A stretch of 64,000 bases of DNA, taken from positions 62,001 to 126,000 of the forward strand of contig NZ_JOFQ01000006.1 in assembly GCF_000718305.1 (NCBI RefSeq), given 5' to 3'. Below the pieces are notes generated by a model. That model worked only from the letters and a program-made list of their open reading frames with translations. It did not search any database and had not been told where the DNA came from. Below, in pieces: positions 44,059 through 53,242 of the stretch. Numbering within the stretch: the first letter of the stretch is position 1; the number at the start of each line of letters is the position of its first letter. The position numbers and the translations under genes were made by a program. Origin of the DNA: Streptomyces niger (GTDB taxonomy: Bacteria > Actinomycetota > Actinomycetes > Streptomycetales > Streptomycetaceae).

Positions 44059-45627
44059 TCAGTGCAGGAAGCGGGAGAACATCTTGTGCATGAACGCCGT
44101 GCCCTGCCGCAGTGCCTCGACGTAGATCCGCTCGTCGTTGCCGTGCATCGCGACGAGCTGGTCGTTGCTGAGGACGTACGGGTAGACGCCGTAGCCGGGG
44201 ATGCCGCGCTCGCGCCACGGAGCCAGGCTGGTGCCCGCTTCGAACAGGGCCGGTGCGAACACCGCGTCGGGATAGGTGTCGCTCGCGGCGTCGGCGAGGG
44301 CGCGGTACAGCGGAGTGTCGATGTCGGCCGGCGGCGTCGCCCATTTCTCGTCGAGCTCGTCGAGGTACTGCTTCTCGGTCTTGCCCTCCGGGGTGGCGAG
44401 CGCTACTCGGACATCGCGCCGTCCGGTCATCTCACGTACCTGGGCGAGGAATTCACGGGGCTTCTGCCCGCCGGGGATACCGCGGCAGTTGATCCGGACG
44501 GTCGCCGAGGACGGGATCACGTTCTCCTTGTAACCGGCGTTCTCGATGACGCACGCGTGCGTGGTGCGCAGCAGCGCTTGGTGGAGCGAGGGGTAGGAGG
44601 ATTTCGACACGACGACGCGTGCGGCGCGTTCGCGCGCTTCCTGGCCGCGGGCGGCGAGCATGAGCTTGATGGCACGGGCGAGCTTGACGTCGTCGGTGGC
44701 CTTCGCCAGCGCGGCGAAGTACTCGCGCGTGACGTCGGTGAGGTGCACCGGCGCGAGCCAGCTGCCGAGGTCCGCGATGGCCCGGGACAGTGTCACGATG
44801 GCGGCGTCGGCGGTGGGCTTGGAGGAGTGCGTGGCGGTGCCGTGGGCGGTCAGGTCCAGGTTGAAGTAGACCTTGTCCTGCCGGGTGACGGTGATCAGCA
44901 TGGGGGTCGTCCGGTCCTGCTGTGCCAGGAACCAGCCGCCCTCGGTGAGGACCATCCCGGCGTTCACCTTGTTCCAGTGCTTCTTCGCCAGCCACTGCGA
45001 CCCGTACGATCCGGCTTCCTCGTCGCAGTCGGTGAGGACGATGATGTCGCGCTCGAACCGGGCGCCTTCCGAGACGTGCCGCAGCAGCGCACTGATCGTC
45101 GCCGAGTTCGCCCCCTTCATGTCCAGGGCGCCGCGGCCGTAGATCTCCCCGCCGCGTACCGTGCCGGAGAACGGATCGACGGACCATTCCTTGCGCTCGA
45201 CCGGCACCACGTCGGAGTGGCCGAGCATCAGCAGCGGCGCGGCGGAGCTGCTGGTGCCGGGGATCCGGGCGATCAGGTGCACGTTGTCCGGCTGCGGGGT
45301 GTCGATGATCTCCGCGGGCACCCCGGCGCTGTCCCACACCGACTTGAGCATTTCCGCGTACGGACGTGTCTTCGCACCCTTGCCGCTGTTCTGCGTGTCG
45401 AAGGACAGCATCCGCCGAAGGAGGTCGAGCGGGTCCTTGTCCGCCTCGGGAATCGCGGGCGCGGCCGCCGCCGGAGCCAGGGTGGCCCCGGTGAGCAGGC
45501 TGAGGCTGCCCAGCCCGGTGACGCCGAGGGCGGCCGCGCCGACTCCGCCGAGGAAGGCGCGGCGACCCAGCGGCGAGCGGGAGGCCGCAGTCGCGTCACA
45601 TGAGTCGTTCATGCTCTTCTCCTTCAT
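44059..45627 (-). CDS. Secreted M20 family metallopeptidase
   Basis: 522 residues. Tat signal GRRAFLGGVGAAALGVTGLG with cleavage after AAAAPA. M20 metal and catalytic motifs: LLMLGHSDVVPV (His/Asp), GEIYGRGALDMKG (bridging Asp), TDCDEEAGSYGS (catalytic Glu pair), HSSKPTADAAI (dimer-domain His) and LFEAGTSLAPWR, near the C-terminal metal region. It would hydrolyse peptides or amides outside the cell. Two starts each have a good AAGGAG 6 bases upstream: ATG 45627 and ATG 45612, because the first codons (MKEKSM) themselves encode the second ribosome site. Confidence 0.9.
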   Translation of the reverse strand: MKEKSMNDSCDATAASRSPLGRRAFLGGVGAAALGVTGLGSLSLLTGATLAPAAAAPAIPEADKDPLDLLRRMLSFDTQNSGKGAKTRPYAEMLKSVWDSAGVPAEIIDTPQPDNVHLIARIPGTSSSAAPLLMLGHSDVVPVERKEWSVDPFSGTVRGGEIYGRGALDMKGANSATISALLRHVSEGARFERDIIVLTDCDEEAGSYGSQWLAKKHWNKVNAGMVLTEGGWFLAQQDRTTPMLITVTRQDKVYFNLDLTAHGTATHSSKPTADAAIVTLSRAIADLGSWLAPVHLTDVTREYFAALAKATDDVKLARAIKLMLAARGQEARERAARVVVSKSSYPSLHQALLRTTHACVIENAGYKENVIPSSATVRINCRGIPGGQKPREFLAQVREMTGRRDVRVALATPEGKTEKQYLDELDEKWATPPADIDTPLYRALADAASDTYPDAVFAPALFEAGTSLAPWRERGIPGYGVYPYVLSNDQLVAMHGNDERIYVEALRQGTAFMHKMFSRFLH

Positions 45628-45901
45628 GCCTGTCTCCTTGTCGTGCGGGTGGTGGGTGTGCGAGGTGCACCGTCGCGCCGCACGGCTACGAGTGAGCGGT
45701 GTCGCAGTCAGCTGGGGCCGGGGAACACGGGTGGACCGGCGGTGCGCCTGTGAAAATAGGCGTTCCGGCCGGGGTCCGGTAGAGCGCCCCGTTGAATCAC
45801 TGCGTCAGTGCTGTGTACGGCAACCGTGTGGGTGCGGCCGTTCGGAGGGGCCCGCGGGCGGCTGCGAGCTGCCGATCGGGCCCGGGGCCCGGGGTGGGCG
45901 G

Positions 45902-46609
45902 CTACGGCGTGCGGAAGCCGCGGAAGGTGACGTGTGTCCGGGTCTCGAAACCGAGCCGCTCGTACAAGGCGATCGCGCCGGTGTTCGTCTCGGTGGCATG
46001 CAGGAAGGGCCGCTCGTCGCGCGCCAGGATGCGCGCGACGAGGGCACTGATCAGACGGGCGGCGTGGCCGCGCCCACGGGCCTCCGGAGCGGTGCAGACG
46101 GCGCTGATCTCGGTCCAGCCCGGCGGGCGGAGTCGCTCGCCCGCCATCGCCACCAACGCGCCGTTGTCGCGGATGCCGAGGTAGGTGCCGAGTTCGTGGG
46201 TGCGCGGCCAGAACGGTCCCGGTCGGGTCCGCTCGATGAGGTCGAGCATCTCGGGCACACTGTCGGCGCCCAGTTCCACCACGCCGGTATCGGTCCCGGC
46301 GCCGGTGCCGTCAGGGCGGCTGCTGCCGGTCCAGATCAGCTGGCGGCCGTCGAGGGTGAAGACCGGCTCCCAGTCCGGCGGCGGAGTGGCCGGGCAGCTG
46401 AACATGTCGGCGAGTTCTCCCGGACCGAGCAGCCGGGCGAGGTCGGCCCATGCCACGGCATCGGCGTCGGCGGGGACCACCGAGAAGGTCGCGACGCCCG
46501 GCAGGTAGGTGGCGGCCCGGCCGAGCCGGCGGGCCAGGTGGGCGTGGTGGCCGCGGAGCGATGCGCCCACCGGGTCATCGAGCGCGACGACGTCGCCATC
46601 CACCCTCAT
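45902..46609 (-). CDS. GNAT family N-acetyltransferase
   Basis: 235 residues. The N-terminal 100 residues form a poorly conserved domain. The GNAT core is at residues about 110-235: LGTYLGIRDNGALVAMAGER, WTEISAVCTAPEARGRGHAA RLISALV, with the R-G-x-G-H-A acetyl-CoA loop, and FLHATETNTGAIALYERLGF as motif B. This two-part layout resembles the FR47-like acetyltransferases. GAGAGG lies 6 bases before the ATG at 46609. Substrate unknown. It lies between the peptidase and permease genes on the same strand. Confidence 0.9.
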   Translation of the reverse strand: MRVDGDVVALDDPVGASLRGHHAHLARRLGRAATYLPGVATFSVVPADADAVAWADLARLLGPGELADMFSCPATPPPDWEPVFTLDGRQLIWTGSSRPDGTGAGTDTGVVELGADSVPEMLDLIERTRPGPFWPRTHELGTYLGIRDNGALVAMAGERLRPPGWTEISAVCTAPEARGRGHAARLISALVARILARDERPFLHATETNTGAIALYERLGFETRTHVTFRGFRTP

Positions 46610-46762
46610 GCGAAACCTCTCGTGTGGTGCGGGGAAGCCGGTGAGTCCGGGGAAACCGGTCGTCCAGGATGCCATCGGAGGTCGGAGCGCCTTCGACCGG
46701 GCCGGGCCGCTCGGGGCCCGAGGCCCTGCTGCGCGTGTGACGCGGTCGGGTCCTGCGAGGCG

Positions 46763-48736
46763 TCAGCCCACGTGGACGCGGGGGCGGCGGCCGGTGTCCG
46801 GTTCCGCGCGGCGGAGGACTTCGCGGGTGACCGGGGCGACCTCGCCGTCGCCGAAGACCAGGAAGCGCAGCAGGTGGCCGATGGGGTGGCCTTCGGTCCA
46901 GTGGAAGTACGCGTGCGGTACCTGACCGGTACGGTCGCGCAGCTCCATCAGGACGGCGGCGATGGTGTTGGGTACCACCGGCCCCACCACCCGCAGCTTC
47001 CGTACGCCGTGTGCCTCCTCGCCGTGCACCGTCAGGTCTGCGCTGAAGTCCGAGGAGTCCTGGAGGAAGACCTCCAGGAACAGCACGGGGCGGCCGCTGG
47101 GGATGTGGGTCTCCTCGCGCTGGCTGTACTCCTTCCTGCGGTATTCGGCGGCGGTGTGTTCGTCCGGGTCGTTGGCGATGATCCGCAGCGGTCCCTTGCG
47201 GGCGGCCTCGTCGATCAGCCGGACGGCGGTGTCGTCGAAGGTGACGTCGGCCGCGCGCAGCTCGAAGGCGCGGTGCACGCGGGAGGCGAAGGAGGTCAGC
47301 AGGATGCCGAGGATGAACAGCGAGGCGATCTTGATGCCGTCCGGGCGTTCGACGACGTTGGTGACCAGGGTGTACGCCATGACGGCGGTGATGGCCGCGA
47401 AGCCGTATGTCGCGAAGCGGTGCCGGGTGTGGCGCGCGGCGACGGTGGAGGCGAAGGACGCGGAGAGCATGAGCACCAGCACGCCGGTGGCGTACGCACC
47501 GCTCTGTTCGTCGACGTCGGCGTGGAACCACAGCGTGATGAACACGGCGATCGCCAAGAAGACGAGGACCAGCGGGCGCACCGCTCGGGTCCATTCGGGT
47601 GCCATGCCGTAGCGGGGCAGGTAGCGCGGTACGAGATTGAGCAGGCCGGCCATGGCGGACGCGCCGGCGAACCAGAGGATGGCGATGGTGGAGACGTCGT
47701 AGGCCGTACCGAACGCCTCCCCCAGCTGTGCGTGGGCGAGGTAGGCGAGCGCGCGCCCGTTGGCGGAGCCGCCGCTCTCGAACTCCTTCTGCGGGATCAG
47801 GAGGGTCGTGGCGAGGCTGGAGAGCAGCAGGAGACAGCTCATGATGAGCGCGGCCGTGGTGAGCAGTTTGCGGGTGTCGCGGATCCGGCCGGCGGGCTTC
47901 TCGTACGTGTCGTCGGCGTCGCCGCGGATCTGCGGCATGACCGCGACGCCGGTCTCGAAGCCGGACATGCCGAGCGCCAGCTTCGGGAAGACGAGCAGCG
48001 CCACCCCGATCATGGCGAGTGGCGAGGAGTGGCCGGCGCCGAGTGCGTGCGTCCAGTCGCCGATGTGCGTCGGCTCGGTGATGACCTGCCAGGCGGCAGC
48101 GACGATCACCACGAGGTTGAGGGAGAGGTAGGCGCCGACCAGGACGACGGCGACGCCGATCGCCTCGCGGAAGCCCTTGAGGAACACGGCGCCGAGGGCC
48201 ACGAGCAGGGCGAGGGTGATCCAGACGTTCTCGCCGTGCAGCCAGTGCGGGGCGAAGGGGTTCTCCACGACGTGCGCCGAGGCGTCCGCCGCCGACAGGG
48301 TCATGGTGATCATGAAGTCGGTGGCGGCGAACCCCAGCAGTACCAGGACGAAGAGCTTGCCCGCCCACCACGGCAGCAGCCGCTCCAGCATGGCGATCGA
48401 GCCCTCGCCGTGCGGGCTCTCCTTGGCGACCCTGCGGTAGACCGGCAGGGCACCCAACAGGGTCAGGGCGATCAGTACCAGGGTCGCCAGGGGCGAGAGC
48501 AGGCCGGCCGCGAGTGCGGCGATACCGGGCTGGTAGCCGAGGGTGGAGAAGTAGTCCACACCGGTCAGGCACATCACCCGCCACCACCGGTGACCTTCGT
48601 GCTCGACGGGCGGAGTGCCGTGCGGACCGGGGTGCCGGGCGGTCTGCTCGCTCAGCCCTTCCAGTAGCCAGGCCCGCCAGCGGCGGGGGCGGGCCTCGTC
48701 GTGCTGCGGCCGGTGCTGGATTTCGGTGCCGGTCAT
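46763..48736 (-). CDS. APC family amino acid permease
   Basis: 657 residues with about 12 membrane spans in the first 470 and a soluble C-terminal domain of about 180. Opening helix [20 protein letters not shown] carries the unwound Gly-rich region of APC transporters; [28 protein letters not shown] and [20 protein letters not shown] are further family segments. The C-terminal part ([39 protein letters not shown]) is conserved in actinobacterial members and may be regulatory. ATG at 48736 follows GGAAGAG. Probably an amino acid or cation symporter; substrate unknown. Confidence 0.9.
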   Translation of the reverse strand: MTGTEIQHRPQHDEARPRRWRAWLLEGLSEQTARHPGPHGTPPVEHEGHRWWRVMCLTGVDYFSTLGYQPGIAALAAGLLSPLATLVLIALTLLGALPVYRRVAKESPHGEGSIAMLERLLPWWAGKLFVLVLLGFAATDFMITMTLSAADASAHVVENPFAPHWLHGENVWITLALLVALGAVFLKGFREAIGVAVVLVGAYLSLNLVVIVAAAWQVITEPTHIGDWTHALGAGHSSPLAMIGVALLVFPKLALGMSGFETGVAVMPQIRGDADDTYEKPAGRIRDTRKLLTTAALIMSCLLLLSSLATTLLIPQKEFESGGSANGRALAYLAHAQLGEAFGTAYDVSTIAILWFAGASAMAGLLNLVPRYLPRYGMAPEWTRAVRPLVLVFLAIAVFITLWFHADVDEQSGAYATGVLVLMLSASFASTVAARHTRHRFATYGFAAITAVMAYTLVTNVVERPDGIKIASLFILGILLTSFASRVHRAFELRAADVTFDDTAVRLIDEAARKGPLRIIANDPDEHTAAEYRRKEYSQREETHIPSGRPVLFLEVFLQDSSDFSADLTVHGEEAHGVRKLRVVGPVVPNTIAAVLMELRDRTGQVPHAYFHWTEGHPIGHLLRFLVFGDGEVAPVTREVLRRAEPDTGRRPRVHVG

Positions 48737-49029
48737 CTGCGCGCTCTTCCTGCTGGGGTACGGCGGACAACGACGTGCGGGTATCCCGCACATCGTCCCC
48801 CGTACCACTGCCGGAATTCAGCAAGCCCGCTCCCGCACCGTCACGACACATTGCCGTGTGCACATTCGCCAATGACCGGGTGAGGGTTGGTCCACGTTTT
48901 TCCCAAGGCCGCATGGCCGGGCCCGGTCGTGAGCAGCAGTGTCAGAAGACAGCGGACGGGAGGGGGCCGGCGCCTGGGGGCAGGCGTGGACACGGCAGCA
49001 CCGGCACGATCGACGCGAGGACAGCGCGC

Positions 49030-49332
49030 ATGATCCACCCAGGAAAGTCTCGGACGGAAACCCCCCGCACCCGGTCTCGCCCGGTGGTCGGCGACCGGCG
49101 TTGCCCCGCCGCCGCGCCCAAGGATCCGACGCCGTGTGCGGGACCGCACGATGCCGCCACCTTGGTCGACCGGCTCGGCGGAGAGGTGGTCGGCTGCGTC
49201 ACTCACCTGGCCCGCCACCTCGCCGGCGCCGACGGCACCCGCGTCCACCCCTTCACCCCGCCGAGCCGCGCTCTGGACATATACTCCCGGGCCCGCGAAC
49301 TCCCGCCGGCTGCCTGGAAGGTCGGCAAGTAG
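49030..49332 (+). CDS. Hypothetical protein
   Basis: A 100-residue frame with strongly host-like codon use in its second half (HDAATLVDRLGGEVVGCVTH, LARHLAGADGTRVHPFTPPS). GAGGA lies 9 bases before the ATG. The first 40 residues are Arg/Pro-rich and less convincing, so the real start may be later. No domain recognised. It converges on the aminotransferase gene. Confidence 0.4.
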   Translation: MIHPGKSRTETPRTRSRPVVGDRRCPAAAPKDPTPCAGPHDAATLVDRLGGEVVGCVTHLARHLAGADGTRVHPFTPPSRALDIYSRARELPPAAWKVGK

Positions 49333-49377
49333 CGGGTCGCTCGGGAGGCGCGGAAGCAGTTGGGCGGCATACTCCGC

Positions 49378-50658
49378 TCACGCCGTCTCACGTACCGCGC
49401 GGGAGAGGGTGCGCAGTCCCTCGTCGAGCTCGTCGGGGGTCACCGTGAGGGGTGGCAGGAGTTTGATCACCTCGCTGTCCGGGCCGGAGGTCTCGACGAG
49501 CAGGCCGAGCTGGAAGGCGCGCGCGGCGACCCGCGCCGCGCGCCGCGTGTCGTGGAACGGCAGGCCCCACACCAGCCCCCGGCCCCGAATCCCTTTCACT
49601 TCGTCCGGGTGTTCGGCCCGGATCGTCGCGAGTTCCTGTGAGACCTGTTCGCCACGCAGCAGTGTCTGCTTCTCCAGCTGGTCGTCGGTCCAGTAGGCGT
49701 CGAGCGCGGCGGTGGCGGTGACGAAGGCGGGATTGTTACCGCGGAAGGTCCCGTTGTGTTCGCCCGGTTCCCAGGCGTCGAGTTCCGGCGTGAAGAGACA
49801 CAACGCCATGGGCAGCCCGTAACCGCTGATGGATTTCGAGACGGTGACGATGTCGGGGACGACGCCCGACTCCTCGAAGGAGAAGAAGGCACCGGTGCGG
49901 CCGCAGCCCATCTGGACGTCGTCCACGATCAGGAGCATGTCGTGGCGCCGGCACAGCTCGCCGAGTCCGCGCAGCCATTCGGGACGGGCCACGTTGATGC
50001 CGCCCTCGCCCTGCACGGTCTCGACGATCACGGCCGCGGGGTGGTCCAGGCCGGAGCCCCTGTCCGTCAGAAGGCGCTCGAACCAGGCGAAGTCAGGAGT
50101 GGCGTCGTCGAGGTAGCCGTCGTAGGGCAGCGGAGTGCTGTGTACCAGCGGGACGCCCGCACCCGCTCGCTTGAAGGTGTTGCCGGTGACGGCCAGCGCG
50201 CCGAGGGTCATTCCGTGGAAGGCGTTCGTGAACGACACGACCGTCTCGCGGCCCTTGACCTTCCGGGCCAGTTTGAGCGCTGCCTCGACGGCGTTGGTGC
50301 CGGTCGGGCCCGGGAACATCACCTTGTAGGGCAGCTGCCGGGGGCCCAGGATCGCGTCCTGGAAGGCCTGCAGGAACGCGCGTTTGGCCGCGGTCGACAT
50401 GTCCAGGCCGTGGGTGATGCCGTCCCGCCCGAGGTAGTCGAGCAGCGCGCTTTTGAGGACGGGGTTGTTGTGACCGTAGTTGAGTGACCCCGCTCCGGCG
50501 AAGAAGTCGAGGTAGGCGCGGCCCTGTTCGTCGTACAGGTACGAGCCGTGGGCGCGGTCGAAGACGGTCGGCCAGCCGCGGCAGTAGCTACGGACTTCCG
50601 ACTCCAGGGTCTCGAAGACGTCCGGGTCGGGTGAAGCGTCTCCGTGGTTACGGTTCAT
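49378..50658 (-). CDS. ectB: Diaminobutyrate-2-oxoglutarate aminotransferase (EctB-like)
   Basis: 426 residues, class III PLP aminotransferase. EctB-type signatures throughout: YLDFFAGAGSLNYGHNNPVL, KVMFPGPTGTNAVEAALKLA, FHGMTLGALAVTGN, VETVQGEGGINVA, the PLP Asp in LLIVDDVQMGCGRTGAFFSF and the Schiff-base Lys in TVSKSISGYGLPMAL. It should convert aspartate semialdehyde to L-2,4-diaminobutyrate. No ectA, ectC or ectD is adjacent, so it is not an ectoine operon. AAGGAG precedes the ATG at 50658, which overlaps the end of the upstream unknown gene by 11 bases. A shared SARP-type operator links it to the biosynthetic cluster. Confidence 0.9.
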   Translation of the reverse strand: MNRNHGDASPDPDVFETLESEVRSYCRGWPTVFDRAHGSYLYDEQGRAYLDFFAGAGSLNYGHNNPVLKSALLDYLGRDGITHGLDMSTAAKRAFLQAFQDAILGPRQLPYKVMFPGPTGTNAVEAALKLARKVKGRETVVSFTNAFHGMTLGALAVTGNTFKRAGAGVPLVHSTPLPYDGYLDDATPDFAWFERLLTDRGSGLDHPAAVIVETVQGEGGINVARPEWLRGLGELCRRHDMLLIVDDVQMGCGRTGAFFSFEESGVVPDIVTVSKSISGYGLPMALCLFTPELDAWEPGEHNGTFRGNNPAFVTATAALDAYWTDDQLEKQTLLRGEQVSQELATIRAEHPDEVKGIRGRGLVWGLPFHDTRRAARVAARAFQLGLLVETSGPDSEVIKLLPPLTVTPDELDEGLRTLSRAVRETA

Positions 50659-51163
50659 TGCACTCCTTGAGGGGCAACGGGGTGAACAGACGAGCCCGCG
50701 GGAGGTGCGCCGGGCCACGCCTACGGTGCAGCGATGTGGGACCGGTTTCGGGCGGGCGACGATCAGGCCGGAGGGCTTCGCGGCGGGCGGCCAGGATGTC
50801 CCTCACGAGCGCTTCCCTCTGGTGCGGTGCACCGGGACGGCCGGTGAGGATCCGCTGCCAACTGCGGGTCTTCTTGGAGGTATTGCGGTCGTCGGAGGGG
50901 TACGAGGCCCGGCAGTCGAGTACGACGCCGGCCTCCTCGGGAGGCTGTCGGGACGACAGGTCGATACGGACGGAGGTCTCGGGGAAATCCACCGCCACGG
51001 TGTCGTGGTCGCAGACGACCCGAAGGGCCTCGGCCAGCCGCTCGTCGCCGATGATCAGGATGAACCGGAGGGCGAGGCCCTGCCGTGCCACGGCGGTCCA
51101 CGGTCGGCGTCGACCCGCGGACGCCTGGTGGCCTGCACGAAGAGGGAAGCCGGTGTCGGGCAT
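50648..51163 (-). CDS. Hypothetical protein coupled to the EctB-like gene
   Basis: 171 residues with normal host codon use. The core (about 30-120) reads LALRFILIIGDERLAEALRV, DHDTVAVDFPETSVRIDLSS and EEAGVVLDCRASYPSDDR; the last 50 residues are Arg/Pro-rich. I do not recognise the family. AGGAG lies 10 bases before the ATG at 51163. Its 3' end overlaps the EctB-like start, so the two are translated together, and it is the first gene of the leftward operon, with a 200-base leader from a SARP-type operator. A role in making or handling the diamino acid is plausible but unproven. Confidence 0.65.
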   Translation of the reverse strand: MPDTGFPLRAGHQASAGRRRPWTAVARQGLALRFILIIGDERLAEALRVVCDHDTVAVDFPETSVRIDLSSRQPPEEAGVVLDCRASYPSDDRNTSKKTRSWQRILTGRPGAPHQREALVRDILAARREALRPDRRPPETGPTSLHRRRGPAHLPRARLFTPLPLKECNEP

Positions 51164-51362
51164 GGTGAGCTGTCTCCTGCCTGCGCCTGTGCCGGGAGTG
51201 CGGGGGTCGTCGGCGGCGGGGTGGTACGACGGGATGTGAAGGAGCCGGCCGCTCCCGCAACCGGGCTGCCCGGCATTCCGCGAAGTGCTTCAACTCAGAA
51301 CGTTATGCGCCTCTTGGGCTCCTTCGACGCTCAGCGGGCGGCCGGCTTGCGGGGACATCGCG

Positions 51363-51407
51363 AGCCTTGCAAAGGGTGTTCAAGAAACTGTTCAAGAGAA
51401 CGTCGAG
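51363..51407 (-). promoter_or_regulatory. SARP-type operator for the leftward operon
   Basis: On the minus strand: CTCGACG (51407-51401), CTTGAAC (51396-51390) and CTTGAAC (51384-51378), at 11- and 12-base intervals, then 5 bases and TTGCAAGGCT (51372-51363). The same heptamer-5-TTGCAAGGCT layout occurs before the adenylation operon at 53013-53056. SARP activators bind direct heptamer repeats at about 11-base spacing, just upstream of -10. Confidence 0.75.
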
Positions 51408-51842
51408 TCGCAGCTCAAAAGGCGGCTGTGTGCTTGCCACGAAACTCCGCACGGGCGGTCCACACAGCCGTTACGACGATGTAACGCGGGCGCCTCCTCG
51501 CCGGCCGTCAACCGCCGGATCGACCTGAAACCACAGTGCAGATTGCGCCATTTCACCGTCCCGCATCGCGAGTCGGCCGCCCGTGCGCACGGCGGCGTGA
51601 CGGGACGTGACTACGGGTAGCCGCTTCGAGCCGCCCCGCATAATTCCACGCTCCGGAAGGGTCCACCGCCCTCCGACACCCCTGCGACAGTTGCCGCATA
51701 TGGAGCGAAACGGAAGATGACTCATCCCCGTCCCGAGCGTTGTATGCAAAGGCCGGTCGTAGCTTTAACGCCACAGGAGATCGGCCACGTCTGGTTGACC
51801 TGTGGGGCCCTGTGTATGTTCGTGTTGCTTCTGTGAATTTCG
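51408..51842 (+). other. Intergenic region upstream of the SARP gene
   Basis: About 435 bases with lower GC than the neighbours and no credible gene. TTGACC (about 51797) followed by TATGTT (about 51817) is a possible SARP promoter with a short spacer. An inverted CACAGG/CCTGTG pair flanks the -35. Confidence 0.4.
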
Positions 51843-52745
51843 ATGGTCACCGGCATACCGCACCCGAACAGATTGGTGGCACTGGTGTATCGCTCGAAGC
51901 TTATGGACGAACCCACTTCCGGACCGTTGACACGTCCACACCCGCTGACCCACGAAGTCGGCGCGGCACTTCACAGCGGAGTTCTCGGCCCCCTGCGCCT
52001 GGGCGTCTCCGAATCGGCCGAAGGCGTCTCGATCGCACCGAAGATACGCACGGTTATGGCCATGCTGCTGGTCCACGCGGATCAAGTGGTCCCGTTATCC
52101 GCCTTCATGCGCGAACTCTGGCGGGAACGACCGCCGGCAACCGGCCTCCGTACCCTGCAAACCTACATACTGAACTGCCGGAAAACACTGTCCCAACTCA
52201 CCGGATGCCCCTCCGCCCAAGTCGCCCGGGAAATCCTGGTGACCGGAGCCGGCGGCTACGGTCTGAAAGGCGATCACCTCCGCCTGGACTGGTTGGATTT
52301 CCAACGATTGAAGAACCTGGGGACCAGGGCGTTGGAGCGGGGCGAGAGCCTGGCCGGCATCGCACTGCTCGATGACGCGCTGGAGTTGTGGCGAGGTGAC
52401 GCGCTGGTCGACACCCCGGCAGGCCCCGTGCTCGATTCCAAGCGTCGCTTCTTCGAGGAGTCCCGGCTCGACGCCATCACCCTTCGGGCCGAGGCGCAGA
52501 TCAAGGCCGGCCTGCACCAGCGGGCCATCGCCCAGCTGGCCGCGGAGACCACCATGCACCCCCTTCACGAGGGACTGCACGCGCAGTACGTCCGCGCGCT
52601 CGCGCTGGGCGGACGTCGGGCCGAGGCGCTGGAGGTGCTGCGGTCGCTGCGCACCCGGCTGGTGAGCGAGATCGGGATCGAGCCCGGCACCCCACTCAAG
52701 GACCTGCAACTGGCGATCCTGAGCTCGGAGTTCGGCGCCGCGTGA
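51843..52745 (+). CDS. SARP family transcriptional activator
   Basis: 300 residues. An OmpR-like winged helix (about 45-135: VSIAPKIRTVMAMLLVHADQ VVPLSAFMRELWRERPPATG LRTLQTYILNCRKTL) is followed by the bacterial transcriptional activation domain (LDWLDFQRLKNLGTRAL ... ALELWRGDALVDTPAGPVLD ... LHEGLHAQYVRALALGGRRA EALEVLRSLRTRLVSEIGIE PG). No ATPase follows, so it is a small SARP like ActII-ORF4 or RedD. The start is uncertain: ATG 51843 or ATG 51903, neither with a strong ribosome site. It is the likely pathway-specific activator binding the repeats at 51363-51407 and 53013-53056. Confidence 0.93.
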   Translation: MVTGIPHPNRLVALVYRSKLMDEPTSGPLTRPHPLTHEVGAALHSGVLGPLRLGVSESAEGVSIAPKIRTVMAMLLVHADQVVPLSAFMRELWRERPPATGLRTLQTYILNCRKTLSQLTGCPSAQVAREILVTGAGGYGLKGDHLRLDWLDFQRLKNLGTRALERGESLAGIALLDDALELWRGDALVDTPAGPVLDSKRRFFEESRLDAITLRAEAQIKAGLHQRAIAQLAAETTMHPLHEGLHAQYVRALALGGRRAEALEVLRSLRTRLVSEIGIEPGTPLKDLQLAILSSEFGAA

Positions 52746-53012
52746 GCGGACCGCGACACCGCAGGGCGGGCCTCCGCCGCCTCGGCCCGCCCTCCGCCGA
52801 CCCACGGTACTGCTGAGGGCCGCGGATCCACCACGGACGACGCCGACGAGACGGGCCGAACCACCCCGCCGGTAGGCCACTGTCGGTCGGTATCCAAGGC
52901 GGTTCTACCGCTGTCGGCGTCGTCCCGACCACCCCCGCGAATCCCAAAAATCGGCTCTGACCTGCATCTCTGCCGTTTCCATGCACAACGTTGAGCAGTT
53001 CTGGAGCTCGCT

Positions 53013-53056
53013 TCCGACACGGCCTCGACAACGTCTCGACAGGGGGTTGCAAGGCT
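53013..53056 (+). promoter_or_regulatory. SARP-type operator for the adenylation operon
   Basis: TCCGACA (53013), CTCGACA (53024) and CTCGACA (53035) are spaced exactly 11 bases, then 5 bases and TTGCAAGGCT (53047-53056). The arrangement fits SARP binding immediately upstream of -10. The leader to the first gene is about 187 bases. The remainder of the gap 52746-53242 has no gene. Confidence 0.8.
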
Positions 53057-53242
53057 GACACCGCGAACGGTCCCCGCTACGGCCGTCCGCTCGGTCCTTG
53101 CACGAGCCCCACCGCTCGGCTGCCGCGCCTGCACCGCGCCGTGTGGTCCGTGCAACCGGCCGCCAGGTGAGACCCACCTCGTCGGCGCGACGACCGGCTG
53201 ACCGATCACCACTCGCCACCCCCGAAGGATTCAGGAGAGACC

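Noticed and set aside
42796..45603. A 935-codon plus-strand frame across two genes
   Set aside because: Runs out of frame through the LCP gene and antisense through the peptidase, both well supported.
45161..48667. A 1168-codon open frame on the plus strand
   Set aside because: It lies opposite the peptidase, GNAT and permease genes, which have clear motifs and ribosome sites; long antisense frames are expected in high-GC DNA.
49378..51163. Ectoine biosynthesis operon
   Set aside because: Only the EctB-like enzyme is present; ectA, ectC and ectD are missing on both sides.
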